A stretch of 64,000 nt of DNA from contig NZ_CP009123.1 of NCBI RefSeq assembly GCF_000803645.1, positions 62,001 through 126,000 on the forward strand, written 5' to 3'. Origin of the DNA: Sphingopyxis fribergensis (GTDB lineage Bacteria; Pseudomonadota; Alphaproteobacteria; Sphingomonadales; Sphingomonadaceae). This document shows positions 1-8,556 of this stretch, piece after piece (within the stretch, counting starts at the first letter, position 1; the number at the start of each line of letters is the position of its first letter). The notes under the pieces are model-generated. The model searched no databases. It was given only the letters and a program-made list of their open reading frames with translations, and was not told the DNA's origin. A program made the position numbers and the translations under genes.

Positions 1-221
1 TGGCGATAGCGAACGAGGCCGGCTTGTATCATCGTGATCCCGCCATGCTCGAGCTGGCCGGGCTGCTCTCGCCCTATGGGCAATGGCGTGGTCCTTTCGC
101 GGCCGATCTACCGGCGATCGAGACGATCAACACGTCTCGAGTGTCCGCTACGCTTGACGGCTTGCTAGGAACGGTGAGGCGCCGGCTCGCCGGGGTAAGC
201 AACGAAGGGGCGGAGCGATGA
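1..221 (+). CDS. C-terminal end of unknown protein, copy 1 of a duplicated pair (cut by window edge)
   Basis: The reading frame (codons from position 3) is open to the window edge, so the 5' part is missing. I do not recognise the family. The visible 73 residues align with the C-terminal half of the protein at 642-1151: both carry an LLSPYGxWRxP motif at the same distance from the end, followed by an Ala-rich stretch ending in a basic tail. The stop overlaps the start of the next gene in an ATGA junction, which implies translational coupling. The following gene also has a paralogue in the second pair, so the two-gene unit has been duplicated in tandem. A TTG at 24 is only an internal codon, not a likely start. 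Confidence 0.7.
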   Translation, partial: AIANEAGLYHRDPAMLELAGLLSPYGQWRGPFAADLPAIETINTSRVSATLDGLLGTVRRRLAGVSNEGAER

Positions 222-505
222 AATGGCATCATAGTTTGTCGCGCGCCTATTGGCTCTGGATTCGCGTGAAACGCTATCCGCAATATGCTCGCCGGCTCGG
301 CGCCGATCCGCCTGTCCTGGATCAACTGGATCTGGCGATGGATCTATTGTGGCCGTTCGCGCGGCGTGTGTTTCTCATGCACCGGGTCGACGAGCTGCCA
401 TATGGGGTGATCGCGATCGCGGTCGACGTCGACGTGGCGACCGTCGAACGCTGTGTCGCTGATGCATTGTGGTCGGTCAGAATGGTCCGCCGGGAATTCG
501 AATGA
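218..505 (+). CDS. Small sigma-70 region-4-like HTH protein, copy 1
   Basis: This 95-residue protein has a Trp/Tyr-rich N-terminus (HHSLSRAYWLW) and, from about residue 45, a segment that reads like sigma region 4: LWPFARRVFLMHRV, then a Tyr-x-x-Ile-A helix, VDVDVATVE and a final ADAL helix. It has no region 2, so it cannot be a complete ECF sigma factor. It may instead be an HTH partner or a DNA-binding remnant. The start overlaps the upstream stop by four bases. The protein at 1148-1447 is a clear paralogue by eye (shared HH, YWL, YP, WP.AR, VDV.TVE and ADAL). Its function is unknown; such proteins are found in mobile regions of sphingomonads, which is my inference from context. Confidence 0.7.
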   Translation: MKWHHSLSRAYWLWIRVKRYPQYARRLGADPPVLDQLDLAMDLLWPFARRVFLMHRVDELPYGVIAIAVDVDVATVERCVADALWSVRMVRREFE

Positions 506-641
506 AGGCCCGAAACCGACGTAACTTCACCCTCATGTTACCCCTCATTTATTCGAATAACAATTTACAGGGGGTGACTTCGCCGCCCCGAACCTGATCG
601 TTCCTTTGTGCACGATTTGCGCGTAGCTTGGAGGGCGCCAA

Positions 642-1151
642 ATGGAACGGCGGACATTTGTTGGCGGATTGCCGATCGCCGCGGGTATGGTCGGCGTGAT
701 CTCTCTTTCGGCTGAACCGAGTTCGCTCGACAATGAAAAACACAAAGCTGCGCGGTGGCGGCTGCAGAATGCGAGAGCGTTTTTCCCGAAGGGAGAATTC
801 GTTCGCGCCGGCGACCTGCTCTATCAGTTGGGCATTGCATCGCAGCTCGCCCTGACGGCGTGTGTCGTGGCGGATGGTTGGACGGACGAGGATTGTCGCC
901 GCCGGATCGGACTGGACGTCGGCAAAGCTCACTTCTTTGCGAAGGCCGGCGGGCTGCAATTCGATTCCGATAGCTTCGCGCGAATTGTCCCGTTGCTGTC
1001 GCCATATGGACGATGGCGATCGCCGGCGATGGGTGGTCACATCGATGCCGGAACGATTGACGCCGGCGCGGCTAAAACCGCGGTCTCGCAGTTGCTGATA
1101 GCGGTTCGGTCGCACCTGGTTGGCGGCGAAGGCAAGGCAGCAGGTCGATGA
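642..1151 (+). CDS. Unknown protein with Tat-like N-terminus, copy 2 of the duplicated pair
   Basis: This 169-residue protein is preceded by a good ribosome-binding site (GGAGG, about 8 bases before ATG). The N-terminus MERRTFVGG followed by a hydrophobic run (LPIAAGMVGVISLS) resembles a twin-arginine signal, but a cytoplasmic partner role for the neighbouring HTH gene would argue against export. The rest contains AFFPKGEFVRAGDLLYQLG and, near residue 130, the LLSPYGRWRSP motif shared with the truncated gene at the window start. I do not recognise the family. The stop overlaps the next start (ATGA), the same coupling as in the first pair. Confidence 0.65.
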   Translation: MERRTFVGGLPIAAGMVGVISLSAEPSSLDNEKHKAARWRLQNARAFFPKGEFVRAGDLLYQLGIASQLALTACVVADGWTDEDCRRRIGLDVGKAHFFAKAGGLQFDSDSFARIVPLLSPYGRWRSPAMGGHIDAGTIDAGAAKTAVSQLLIAVRSHLVGGEGKAAGR

Positions 1152-1447
1152 TCTTGCATCACCGCATCGCGCGCAATTATTGGCTGCACGTCAGATTGAG
1201 GCACTATCCCGCGTTTGCGCAGAGTATCGGCCCAGCGCCGGACATCCGCGACCAAGTGAAGCTCGCGATCCAGCTCGTTTGGCCGCTGGCGCGATCGGTC
1301 TATCTCCTCAACGGAGTACATGATTTGAGTTATCGCCAGATTGCGACATGCGTCGGGGTAGATGTCAGCACCGTCGAATTGTGCATTGCCGACGCTCTCG
1401 TCTCGATGTGGACGATCTGCGACCAGTTTGGCGAGGCCCCTGGCTAA
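1148..1447 (+). CDS. Small sigma-70 region-4-like HTH protein, copy 2
   Basis: This 99-residue protein is a paralogue of the one at 218-505. Residues about 43-85 (VWPLARSVYLLNGV, LSYRQIA, VGVDVSTVE, IADAL) match the helix-turn-helix pattern of sigma region 4, where ECF sigmas usually have LPxxxRxVFLLxxxxGLSYxEIA. The N-terminal 40 residues have no region-2 features. It is coupled to the upstream gene by an ATGA overlap. Together with the first pair this shows a tandem duplication whose copies have diverged well beyond recent-duplicate level. Confidence 0.7.
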   Translation: MILHHRIARNYWLHVRLRHYPAFAQSIGPAPDIRDQVKLAIQLVWPLARSVYLLNGVHDLSYRQIATCVGVDVSTVELCIADALVSMWTICDQFGEAPG

Positions 1448-1569
1448 ATTCGCACCGTCATTTTCGCACCTTCCGTGCATCGGATGCCGATTCGTGGAGG
1501 GCGTAATACAAACTTGCAGGGCTTCCAAATCTGTCTTACGCATGGCCGACTTGTCATCGGGAGATGCGA

Positions 1570-2163
1570 ATGACGATTTTCAATGTCCGGCTTTCGCGCG
1601 AGGATGAAGCGGAGTTGGCCGCCGCCGCGAAAAAATCCGGTCGCAGCAAATCCGAGATCGCGCGCGACGCGATCTCGGCTCACCTGAAGAACATGGCCGA
1701 CGACGAGAGGCGATGGGAAACGCTCCAGGACGATTGGAGCGAATATGGGTCGGCTGTACAGGACGCCTATGAAGCTCTCGTTGGTGTCCAGGTTGCCAAG
1801 CTGGACACGGTACGCAAGGCATTCGAGGCTCGTCTGGTCGAGATCGGGAATATGGATTGGGAACAGTCGATCGAGCCAGTCTACGAGATTTTTCGGCGGA
1901 AGGTGATCGAGAAGTCACGCGTCGCATATGCGCCGAACCCCTACATCGGGGGCAGTGATGCCAGAGACCCGGAGGTGGTCGCAGTAATCGGTTTTGCGGC
2001 CGACGACAGACATGCACTGGTGACACCGCTTGAGCAGGCATTTTATGATTATTGCGGTTTAGCGGGCTGGGACGCCTTCAACGAAATTCCGGTGGTCTTT
2101 GAACGGGCGCGAGCGCGGCTGGAGGCGGACGATAAAAAACGAGTGCGACCGGATGCGAATTAG
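1570..2163 (+). CDS. Ribbon-helix-helix domain protein of unknown function
   Basis: The start is placed at the second ATG because a GGGAG sequence lies six bases upstream of it; the first ATG (1564) would overlap that site. The N-terminal 40 residues (MTIFNVRLSREDEAEL, then KSGRSKSEIARDAISAHL) form a typical CopG/Arc-type ribbon-helix-helix DNA-binding domain. The remaining 150 residues are acidic with several Trp and Tyr and I cannot assign them. A C-terminal extension of this size could be a partner-binding or sensor domain. The gene stands alone between the duplicated HTH pair and a two-gene unit that ends in a DUF1173-like gene. Confidence 0.65.
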   Translation: MTIFNVRLSREDEAELAAAAKKSGRSKSEIARDAISAHLKNMADDERRWETLQDDWSEYGSAVQDAYEALVGVQVAKLDTVRKAFEARLVEIGNMDWEQSIEPVYEIFRRKVIEKSRVAYAPNPYIGGSDARDPEVVAVIGFAADDRHALVTPLEQAFYDYCGLAGWDAFNEIPVVFERARARLEADDKKRVRPDAN

Positions 2164-2238
2164 GGATTCGCAGATGCGATCCAATTGATAAGATGCCGAT
2201 CTTCATATCGTGTTCGGCAGAGAAACGAGGAGAATATT

Positions 2239-2739
2239 ATGGCGCTGCAGGATCTATGGCTGGAAGGCATCGATGTCGATGCGGCGCTTTACGATATTCG
2301 CGATGACGACACGCAGGCGTGGGAAGTGCGCGCGCTTGCGGGCGCGAGCATCGGTATCGATCCGATCGCGGGACTGCGCGCTGTCATCGAGCTCAGCACC
2401 GCAATGGAACGGATCGTTCGCGGCGAAAATGACGGCAAGGCGCAACTGGCGAGCATCCTCGGCCGTGCCGGCGACGACTACCAGCGCTGCCTCTGGTATA
2501 CGGTCGCGGGCCGCGATCCGCTCGCGGTCGCGACGTCGTTCGGCGAGCTCGAGAAGTTGATGGCTGCTCGGGCGATGCTCTGGGTCGAGGCTGACGATCG
2601 AGGGCTGACACCGGCAAAGGCGGACAATCCCTATTGGACGACAAGACCAGAGGGACCGCCGGCGACTTTCAGCGATCACTTCGAGCTCGGCGAACATTGG
2701 ACGCCATTTCTGCCGTCAGAATTGCTCCCGGAGGACTGA
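2239..2739 (+). CDS. Hypothetical acidic protein upstream of DUF1173-like gene
   Basis: The start is placed at 2239, where AGGAG sits seven bases upstream, rather than at the longer in-frame start (2185), whose extra residues are basic and low in quality. The 166-residue product starts MALQDLWLEGIDVDAALYD and is mostly helical and acidic, with no motif I know. It ends two bases before the ATG of the next gene, whose GGAGG ribosome site lies inside this gene's last codons, so the two are very probably co-transcribed and functionally linked. Confidence 0.65.
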   Translation: MALQDLWLEGIDVDAALYDIRDDDTQAWEVRALAGASIGIDPIAGLRAVIELSTAMERIVRGENDGKAQLASILGRAGDDYQRCLWYTVAGRDPLAVATSFGELEKLMAARAMLWVEADDRGLTPAKADNPYWTTRPEGPPATFSDHFELGEHWTPFLPSELLPED

Positions 2740-2741
2740 CG

Positions 2742-3971
2742 ATGCAGCGCTACTATGTACTCGACCGGGAAATGGCCGCAGGCGAAGACGGGTTCGAGGC
2801 GATGGTGGCGCGAGCCTATAGGCTCAAGCAGGCGGTACGCTGCCTCTGCCGGCGCGACATCGCGCTCGATCTCTATATTGCCCATCGACATGGCGGGCAT
2901 GTGCTGTCGCGCTGGCCCGGGACGGGCCCGCGGCACGCACCGCACTGCGATCATTATGAGGCGCCCGATCATCTGACAGGGCTCGGCCAGGTGCTCGGCA
3001 GCGCTATCGTCGACGACATCGACAATGGCGTGACAACGCTCAAGTTCGGCTTCCCGCTGTCGAAGGGTCCTGCGCGCGCGGCACCGGCGTCGTTCACGAA
3101 CGACAAGCCCGATGTGAAGGCGACGGGTCAGCGGCTGTCGATGCGCGGGATGCTGCATTTCCTGTGGGATCGAGCGCAGCTCACCCACTGGCATCCGCGC
3201 ATGGCGGGCAAGCGCAACTGGTACATTGTTCGCCGGCAGCTCCTGAATGCAGCGCTCGGCTGCAAGGTGCGGGGCGACCCTCTCGCGCAGCGGCTGTTCG
3301 TGCCCGAGACATTCCGTCTTGAGGACAAGGACGCGATCGCGGGCCGTCAGGACGCGGAGCTGGCCATTGCCCGATCGGAGCCCGACCGGATCATGATCCT
3401 GATCGGCGAGATCCGTTCGATCGAGAGTGCGCGCTATGGCGAGAAGATCCTGATCAAGCATATGCCTCAGCGACCGTTCCTCATGGATGCCGATATGGCG
3501 CGCCGCTTCCATAAGCGGTTCGCGGCCGAAGAGGAGCTTTGGAGGTCCGACGATCGCGACGGCAGTTTGATCATGGCCGCGAGCTTTTCCATGGGTGCGT
3601 CAGGCCTCGCGCAGATATTCGAGATGTCGGTGATGCCGGTCACCCGTGAATGGATCCCCTATGAGCGGCTCGAAGAGAGAATGCTGGTCACGCAAGCGAT
3701 CGAAGAGAAGCGCCATTTCGTGAAAGGGATGCGGGTCAATCTCGGCCTCGAGATGCCGATCGCGAGCTTGACCCTCACCGACACCGGCGCGGAGGCAACG
3801 GCGGTCTATCTCGCACACAACCTGCCTGAGCCGCGGTATGACGAGGCACTCGAGCAGCTCATGCGGACGCAAGGCGTCGAGCATCTTACTTGGCGACCCG
3901 GTGATTGTCTGCAGATTGCGCAGAGTGGTTCGACCCCAATAAAGGTGGCGGGAACATCAACTGCCCACTGA
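2742..3971 (+). CDS. DUF1173-like protein (mobile-element associated)
   Basis: The product has 409 residues from the ATG that follows GGAGG; the in-frame upstream extension to 2634 runs through the previous gene and is rejected. Residues about 30-70 carry CLCRRDIALDLYIAHR, then RWPGTGPRHAPHCDHY. This Cys/His-rich start (CxC ... PGTGxxHxxxC) is what I recall for DUF1173, a family of unknown function found on plasmids and integrative elements of alphaproteobacteria. The Cys and His residues suggest metal binding. No catalytic motif is apparent. Assignment to DUF1173 is from memory of the N-terminal pattern and should be checked with a profile. Confidence 0.65.
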   Translation: MQRYYVLDREMAAGEDGFEAMVARAYRLKQAVRCLCRRDIALDLYIAHRHGGHVLSRWPGTGPRHAPHCDHYEAPDHLTGLGQVLGSAIVDDIDNGVTTLKFGFPLSKGPARAAPASFTNDKPDVKATGQRLSMRGMLHFLWDRAQLTHWHPRMAGKRNWYIVRRQLLNAALGCKVRGDPLAQRLFVPETFRLEDKDAIAGRQDAELAIARSEPDRIMILIGEIRSIESARYGEKILIKHMPQRPFLMDADMARRFHKRFAAEEELWRSDDRDGSLIMAASFSMGASGLAQIFEMSVMPVTREWIPYERLEERMLVTQAIEEKRHFVKGMRVNLGLEMPIASLTLTDTGAEATAVYLAHNLPEPRYDEALEQLMRTQGVEHLTWRPGDCLQIAQSGSTPIKVAGTSTAH

Positions 3972-4613
3972 GACTCCGCACCAGGGGGCTTGGATGGCGA
4001 TTGTCGATAAGATGATGGCCGCAGAATGGCTTATGCAGGCTGCGGTCGAGATGCTGAATCGAAACGATGATGTGCTTAGCGGTGCATGTCATGGCTTCAT
4101 CGGCGCTGGGCCTCCTCCGTGAGTTGGTGGCATGGCAGGGCGACGGTTATGCCCCTCGAGTGCTCAAGGATAGCCGCAAGCCGAGCTGAAGGAACTCCCA
4201 ACGGGATGTCAGAGGCCGCCGAGATAGAAGCGATCGTCGACAAGATTGTTGAAGGTACCGAGGCGCGGGGTGTGAAGTTGGCGGCTGATATCGCGATCGC
4301 AACGCCGAAGAAGGACGTCCGAGCTTGGTCCTGTCAGTAGTTTTGTGCGCGAGGTCATATAGATGGAAAAGAAAGGACTATCGAGCACTATCAGGTTGAA
4401 CCGCGAACTCCACCGCCAGGGTTCATCCATGCCGACCCAGGTCTCCTCGTCGATGCGTGCGCGCCGTCTTCACTGCAGAAAAGCTCTTGCGACCAGGAGG
4501 CCATCCACGCATGGAGTCATAGTGAGGAAAGCAGGAGATAACGTAGCGAATTTGTTATCAGTAGCTAGATTGAGCTTTCATGGTTCCCATCACAATGGCA
4601 GCGGGTCGATAAT
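3972..4613. other. Mostly non-coding 640-bp junction between accessory genes and the amino-sugar locus
   Basis: Apart from the possible 42-codon gene at 3994, I see only weak frames here. One (4206-4340, reading MSEAAEIEAIVDKIVEGTEA) has plausible composition but no ribosome site and may be a gene remnant. The base composition between 4.34 and 4.61 kb is noticeably richer in A and T than on either side. This stretch separates plasmid/ICE-like genes from the nag locus and is where an insertion boundary would be expected, but no tRNA, direct repeat or attachment site was recognised. Confidence 0.4.
3994..4122 (+). CDS. Possible 42-residue small protein
   Basis: An ATG at 3994 follows a GGGGG run six bases upstream and opens a 42-codon frame beginning MAIVDKMMAAEWLMQAAVEM, which is amphipathic and helical, ending in GFIGAGPPP. 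Composition looks protein-like but there is no homologue I can name. The frame is too short to be sure. Confidence 0.35.
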   Translation: MAIVDKMMAAEWLMQAAVEMLNRNDDVLSGACHGFIGAGPPP

Positions 4614-5495
4614 ATGGTCTTATATCTAGGCATCGACGCGGGCGGCACCGCAAGTAAAGCGAGGCTTGTCGATGCGAACGGCCTGCGATTGGGTGCGGGG
4701 AAGGCCGGCCCCGCCAATACGCGCATCGGGCTCGACGCGCTGCACAGATCCTTGCTCGACGCCTGCACCCAGGCGCTCAAGGATGGTGGTGTCGCCGACA
4801 GCGATTATGGGAGCGTCCGGGTCGGCATGGGAATTGCGGGCATCAATCGGATGGGGATGAAGCAGCAAATCCAGGCGCTCGATTTTCCCTTTGCCAATGT
4901 TCAGTTAACCAGCGACTCGATCATCGCCAATCTGGGTGCACATATGGGCGGCGATGGTGCGATCTTGATCCTCGGTACCGGAAGCGTCGGGTTGATCAAG
5001 CGCGGTGAGGACAGTTTAAGCATCGGCGGCTACGGCTTTCCCATTTCAGACGAAGGAAGCGGTGCGGCGTTGGGTCTCAGTGCAATCCGCCATGCCCTGC
5101 GCACGCTCGACGGACGGACACGGCCGACACAGCTCAGTCAGGCGGTGACCAAGCAGTTCGACCATGCTATCCCGAATGTCATCGCTTGGATGGACGATGC
5201 AGCGCCGGCCGATTATGCCGCCTTTGCCCCACTGGTGATGGAATATGCGGAGATAGGTGACGAGATTGCGCTGTCGATCGTTCGCGACGCCGCGCAGCAT
5301 ATCGAGCGCTTCATCGAGACGATATTCGCTAAGGGCGCGAGCCGTTGCGTGCTGATGGGTGGACTCGCACCGCGGATCAAGCCATGGCTGCGCGCCCGTG
5401 TCGTCGAGAAGCTGAGTGCGCCGCTTGGCGACGCGCTCGACGGCGCCCTGATTCTCGCCGGCCTGCCCATCGGGTCTTTAGCATCTGGCCGGTGA
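4614..5495 (+). CDS. nagK: N-acetylglucosamine kinase, BadF/BadG family
   Basis: This 293-residue ASKHA-fold kinase has phosphate-1 motif GIDAGGTASKARL (residues 6-18), a TSDS segment near residue 100 with the presumed catalytic Asp, phosphate-2 motif ILGTGSVG (119-126), and an adenosine-type MGGLAPRI near the C-terminus. The length and motif order fit the BadF/BadG/BcrA ATPase family that includes eukaryotic and proteobacterial GlcNAc kinases. It would phosphorylate imported or recycled GlcNAc to GlcNAc-6-P for NagA. The gene is convergent with the GntR regulator. Substrate is inferred from the surrounding nag genes; glucosamine or MurNAc are possible alternatives. Confidence 0.85.
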   Translation: MVLYLGIDAGGTASKARLVDANGLRLGAGKAGPANTRIGLDALHRSLLDACTQALKDGGVADSDYGSVRVGMGIAGINRMGMKQQIQALDFPFANVQLTSDSIIANLGAHMGGDGAILILGTGSVGLIKRGEDSLSIGGYGFPISDEGSGAALGLSAIRHALRTLDGRTRPTQLSQAVTKQFDHAIPNVIAWMDDAAPADYAAFAPLVMEYAEIGDEIALSIVRDAAQHIERFIETIFAKGASRCVLMGGLAPRIKPWLRARVVEKLSAPLGDALDGALILAGLPIGSLASGR

Positions 5496-5574
5496 TGGCG
5501 TGCCGCCATCGAGAATCAACTGCCCCGGAACCGAGCAAGATATGCGCGATGTGGTGGGCACACCTCAAACTCCG

Positions 5575-6342
5575 TCACGGCATTCCAACAGGATCGCGCC
5601 GTGACACCGACGCTGTGCTGGCAGCGATGTCAGTGACGAATTCATATCGATCGCCTCGATACGCAGACCTGGTAAATTCAACCGGCGTACCCTTCGTATC
5701 ACGGGTCAGGCGCTCAATGCGCAATATCTCCGAGCTCTGCGCAATCGAGAGCATCCCGGCTTCGGTCGGAGTGGCCAAGGCAGCCCGAATACGCTGCGTG
5801 CCGGACACAGGAAATACCCCCGAACTCTGAAGCGCTGCGTAGAGCGAGTCACCCACGGCATCCAAATCCGGGAGGAACTCCGCGGGAACGACAGCATGTT
5901 CTATCGCCAGCGGTTCGCCATTCGCAAGGCGCACACGCGCGAGCCTTGCGACCTTGGTGGCGATCGGAATCTCCAAGGCGGCCGCCTCCTCGTCGGTGGC
6001 GTTGGCGTAGCTACGCATCATCCAGACGACACTAGGATCATCACCTCTCGATCGTGCATCTTCAGAAAAGCTCGTTAGCATTGCACCCCGCGCCTCGATA
6101 CGATCGCTGACATATGTTCCCGAACCATGCCGACGAAAGAGCAAGCCCTCCTCGATGAGCTTCTGGATGCCCTTTCGGATCGTGACCCGGGACATGCCCA
6201 TTCGTTCCGAGAGTTCGCGCTCGGACGGGAGCGGCTCGCCCGGTTCCACGCCGCCGCTTTGGATGTGCTCACGAAGATTGCGCGCCAATTGAAGGTAGAG
6301 AGGCGCGTTGCTCTCCTTCAATCCGGCAAGCTTGTCTCGCAT
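5575..6342 (-). CDS. nagQ: GntR/HutC-family regulator (NagQ/NagR type)
   Basis: The product has 255 residues from the ATG at 6342, which follows an AAGGA ribosome site; a GTG 18 bases upstream is less likely. The N-terminal winged helix (PLYLQLARNLREHI, LPSERELSERMGMSRVTIRKGI, RRHGSGTYV) is followed by a UTRA ligand-binding domain (residues about 95-240, with ending AYRGDRYEFVTDI). This architecture is that of NagQ/NagR regulators that sense GlcNAc-6-P. Four TGGTATT-N4-TGGTATT direct repeats upstream of nag genes in this window are its likely operators. The effector and operator assignments are inferences from family and context. Confidence 0.85.
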   Translation of the reverse strand: MRDKLAGLKESNAPLYLQLARNLREHIQSGGVEPGEPLPSERELSERMGMSRVTIRKGIQKLIEEGLLFRRHGSGTYVSDRIEARGAMLTSFSEDARSRGDDPSVVWMMRSYANATDEEAAALEIPIATKVARLARVRLANGEPLAIEHAVVPAEFLPDLDAVGDSLYAALQSSGVFPVSGTQRIRAALATPTEAGMLSIAQSSEILRIERLTRDTKGTPVEFTRSAYRGDRYEFVTDIAASTASVSRRDPVGMP

Positions 6343-6463
6343 TATTGGTCCTTTCCGCACATATTCCGATCCGGCAAGCGGCCGAGGAACAATCGCATTT
6401 TCGCCTGTTCGTTCCCGTCAGCCTGACCGATAAAGGTCCAATAGCACCTTGAGGTTGCCGGCT

Positions 6464-7336
6464 TCAACCATTTGGCACACTATTGGTATGCACATCGATC
6501 CTTATGAAGCTGACGTCGTCCGAAATTTTCGCGCGCGGGTGGCGGCGAAGGGACCCATCGACTTGCTCGAGATTGCGAAGGTCGGAATAGCATTTCTCGA
6601 ATTCGGCGCGGTTCTCGATTGAGAGCAGATCGCTGGCCCCAAGGTGAGCGAACATATCGGCGAGGCGCAGGAAACCATCGCTTGCTAGCGCGATTGCCCA
6701 GTCGCCGGCGGGCAGTTCGGCGCGATCTGCGCGCTCGATTGCCTCCATTTGAAGACCCAGCACCCAATAGCCGCCATCGACATTCATGAAGGCTCGATTT
6801 TGGACGAGTTGTGGCCGCAATTCCTCGAAAAGTTCGGCCGCCGAAATCTCAGGTCGCTCGGCGAGGATCGATCGGGCCAACGCCTTGGTGCGGTGTTCGA
6901 AAGGGCCTATATTGCCGCCGTCTCCATGTTCGGCGAATTCTTCTCCGCCTAGGGACCGGTAGGCGATCCTGCAGTCTCCGAGTGTTGCCAGTTCAACCTT
7001 TTCGGGCAGGGCGCGGACAAAAGCTATCGCCGCGCTTGGCAGTTCATGGCGCCCCGCGGGCGGTCGCCGCGCCAGCGTCGAATAGGACGACCGGCAGTGA
7101 CGTATGACGGCCGCGAACAAATCCTCGAAAGGCATCGTCGGCTTGCTAGCCAGTAGATCGCGGAGTTCCCTATCGACCCGCTGCGCGAACCATTGTGCAT
7201 CGCTGACAGCTGAGACGAGGTTCTCCCCAATGCCTGATGCGCCATCGATAACCCAGGCCGCGAAGTCCGTATATCCGACCACATCCTCATTCGCTGCCGC
7301 TCCGGATCGAGTCTCCGCCAAACGGACGTTGAACAT
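6464..7336 (-). CDS. PP2C-like protein phosphatase
   Basis: The protein has 290 residues. PP2C motifs are visible: NEDVVG (16-21), WVIDGASGIG (28-37) with the metal-binding Asp, ATLGDCRI in the middle, LASDGFLRL near residue 222 and ISDDVSFIRI at 271-280. It is therefore a Mg/Mn-dependent Ser/Thr phosphatase of the divergent stand-alone type. The start lies 122 bases from the anmK start on the opposite strand, and a NagQ-type box sits between them, so it may be co-regulated with the amino-sugar genes. A direct role in GlcNAc metabolism is not evident; control of a kinase or transporter is possible. Confidence 0.8.
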   Translation of the reverse strand: MFNVRLAETRSGAAANEDVVGYTDFAAWVIDGASGIGENLVSAVSDAQWFAQRVDRELRDLLASKPTMPFEDLFAAVIRHCRSSYSTLARRPPAGRHELPSAAIAFVRALPEKVELATLGDCRIAYRSLGGEEFAEHGDGGNIGPFEHRTKALARSILAERPEISAAELFEELRPQLVQNRAFMNVDGGYWVLGLQMEAIERADRAELPAGDWAIALASDGFLRLADMFAHLGASDLLSIENRAEFEKCYSDLRNLEQVDGSLRRHPRAKISDDVSFIRIDVHTNSVPNG

Positions 7337-7403
7337 CTCGGCTCCATTAAATAGACGCGCGACCGGCCTTCTGCGCGCCGACCGATATCGCAGCTTGATG
7401 ATG

Positions 7404-7421
7404 TGGTATCATAGTGGTAGC
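7404..7421 (+). promoter_or_regulatory. NagQ-type box 1 (anmK / PP2C intergenic)
   Basis: The sequence TGGTATC-ATAG-TGGTAGC is two seven-base direct repeats separated by four bases. It lies 38 bases upstream of the anmK start and between two divergent genes. The architecture equals the other three boxes in the window. Confidence 0.75.
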
Positions 7422-7458
7422 AGGTGCGCAACATCGACTACGGTTAGGGGAACGAGAG

Positions 7459-8556
7459 ATGCGCATTCTTGGTTTCATGAGCGGGACATCGCTCGATGGC
7501 GTTGATGCGGCCATTTTGAGTTCCGATGGCGAAGCAATCGACGACTTCGGCCCGACGCACCTCACCTCATTCTCGACCGCAGAGCGCGCCATCGTCAAAG
7601 ACGCCACCGAACAGTTTGTGGCGACCGGTACGGCCGAACCGAGACTGTTGGCGGAGGCTGACGATATCATTGTCAGCGCGCATGTACGCTGCGCGCGCGA
7701 ACTTCTCTCCAAACCGGGGGCCGGTAAGATCGAATTGATCGGTTATCACGGCCAAACCGTCCTTCACCGGCCCGACCGCGGGTTGACGATCCAGATTGGC
7801 GACCCTGCAAGAATCGCCAATACGCTCGGCGTTGACGTTGTCGCGGACGTTCGGCAGGCCGATATGGCCGTTGGCGGAGAGGGCGCGCCTCTTGTTCCCA
7901 TCTATCACGCCGCACTGGCACGGAAGATCGGGAAGTCAGGTCCAATCGCCTTTCTCAATGTAGGCGGCGTCGCGAATTTCACGTTCATTGGCAGCGATGA
8001 ACAAATCATCGCACTCGATACCGGGCCCGGCAATGGGATGCTCGATCTCACGGTCCAGAAGCGCGGTCTTGGCCGATATGATGATGGCGGAGCGCTGGCC
8101 GCGAGCGGAGAGGTCAATCAGGCAGTGCTGAGTCATTTACTTGCGCATCCCTATTTCGAGCGTGAAGGCCCGAAGTCGTTGGATCGCTACGACTTTCCGC
8201 TCGATATCGTGGATGATCTCTCGGCCGCCGACGCAGCGGCGACGTTGGTCGCGTTTACCGCCAATTCCGTGGCGCTGGGCGCACGCCAGCTCCCCGAACA
8301 ACCGGAACTATGGATCATTTGCGGTGGCGGGCGACATAATCCCGTCATAATGGAGGCCTTGCGAGAAGTGCTTGGCGCTTGTGAAAGCGCTGACGATTTC
8401 GGGTTGCGCGGAGATTTTATCGAAGCCGAAGCCATCGGATTTATCGCGGCGCGCTCGGTTCGGGGGTTGCCGGTGACCTTCCCGAACACGACGGGCGCGC
8501 CCAGCCCCACCACGGCCGGAAAGCTCTACAAGGCTCAGACGGCGACGGTCGCCTGA
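7459..8556 (+). CDS. anmK: Anhydro-N-acetylmuramic acid kinase AnmK
   Basis: The product has 365 residues starting at ATG 7459 (MRILGFMSGTSLDGVDAAIL), preceded by a GGGGAACGAGAG ribosome site; an upstream in-frame start at 7414 is unlikely because it would cover the regulatory box. The FMSGTSLDGVD signature, GYHGQTVLHRP, GGVANFT and LDTGPGNGMLD segments are diagnostic of AnmK. It hydrolyses the 1,6-anhydro ring of anhMurNAc while phosphorylating it, giving MurNAc-6-P, the substrate of the MurQ encoded at 17.3 kb. The 3' end overlaps the convergent HAD phosphatase gene by 22 bases. Confidence 0.95.
   Translation: MRILGFMSGTSLDGVDAAILSSDGEAIDDFGPTHLTSFSTAERAIVKDATEQFVATGTAEPRLLAEADDIIVSAHVRCARELLSKPGAGKIELIGYHGQTVLHRPDRGLTIQIGDPARIANTLGVDVVADVRQADMAVGGEGAPLVPIYHAALARKIGKSGPIAFLNVGGVANFTFIGSDEQIIALDTGPGNGMLDLTVQKRGLGRYDDGGALAASGEVNQAVLSHLLAHPYFEREGPKSLDRYDFPLDIVDDLSAADAAATLVAFTANSVALGARQLPEQPELWIICGGGRHNPVIMEALREVLGACESADDFGLRGDFIEAEAIGFIAARSVRGLPVTFPNTTGAPSPTTAGKLYKAQTATVA

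Noticed and set aside
2676..3512. 278-codon minus-strand frame opposite the DUF1173-like gene
   Set aside because: Shadow with Arg/Leu-rich translation; the plus strand has a good ribosome site and Cys motifs.
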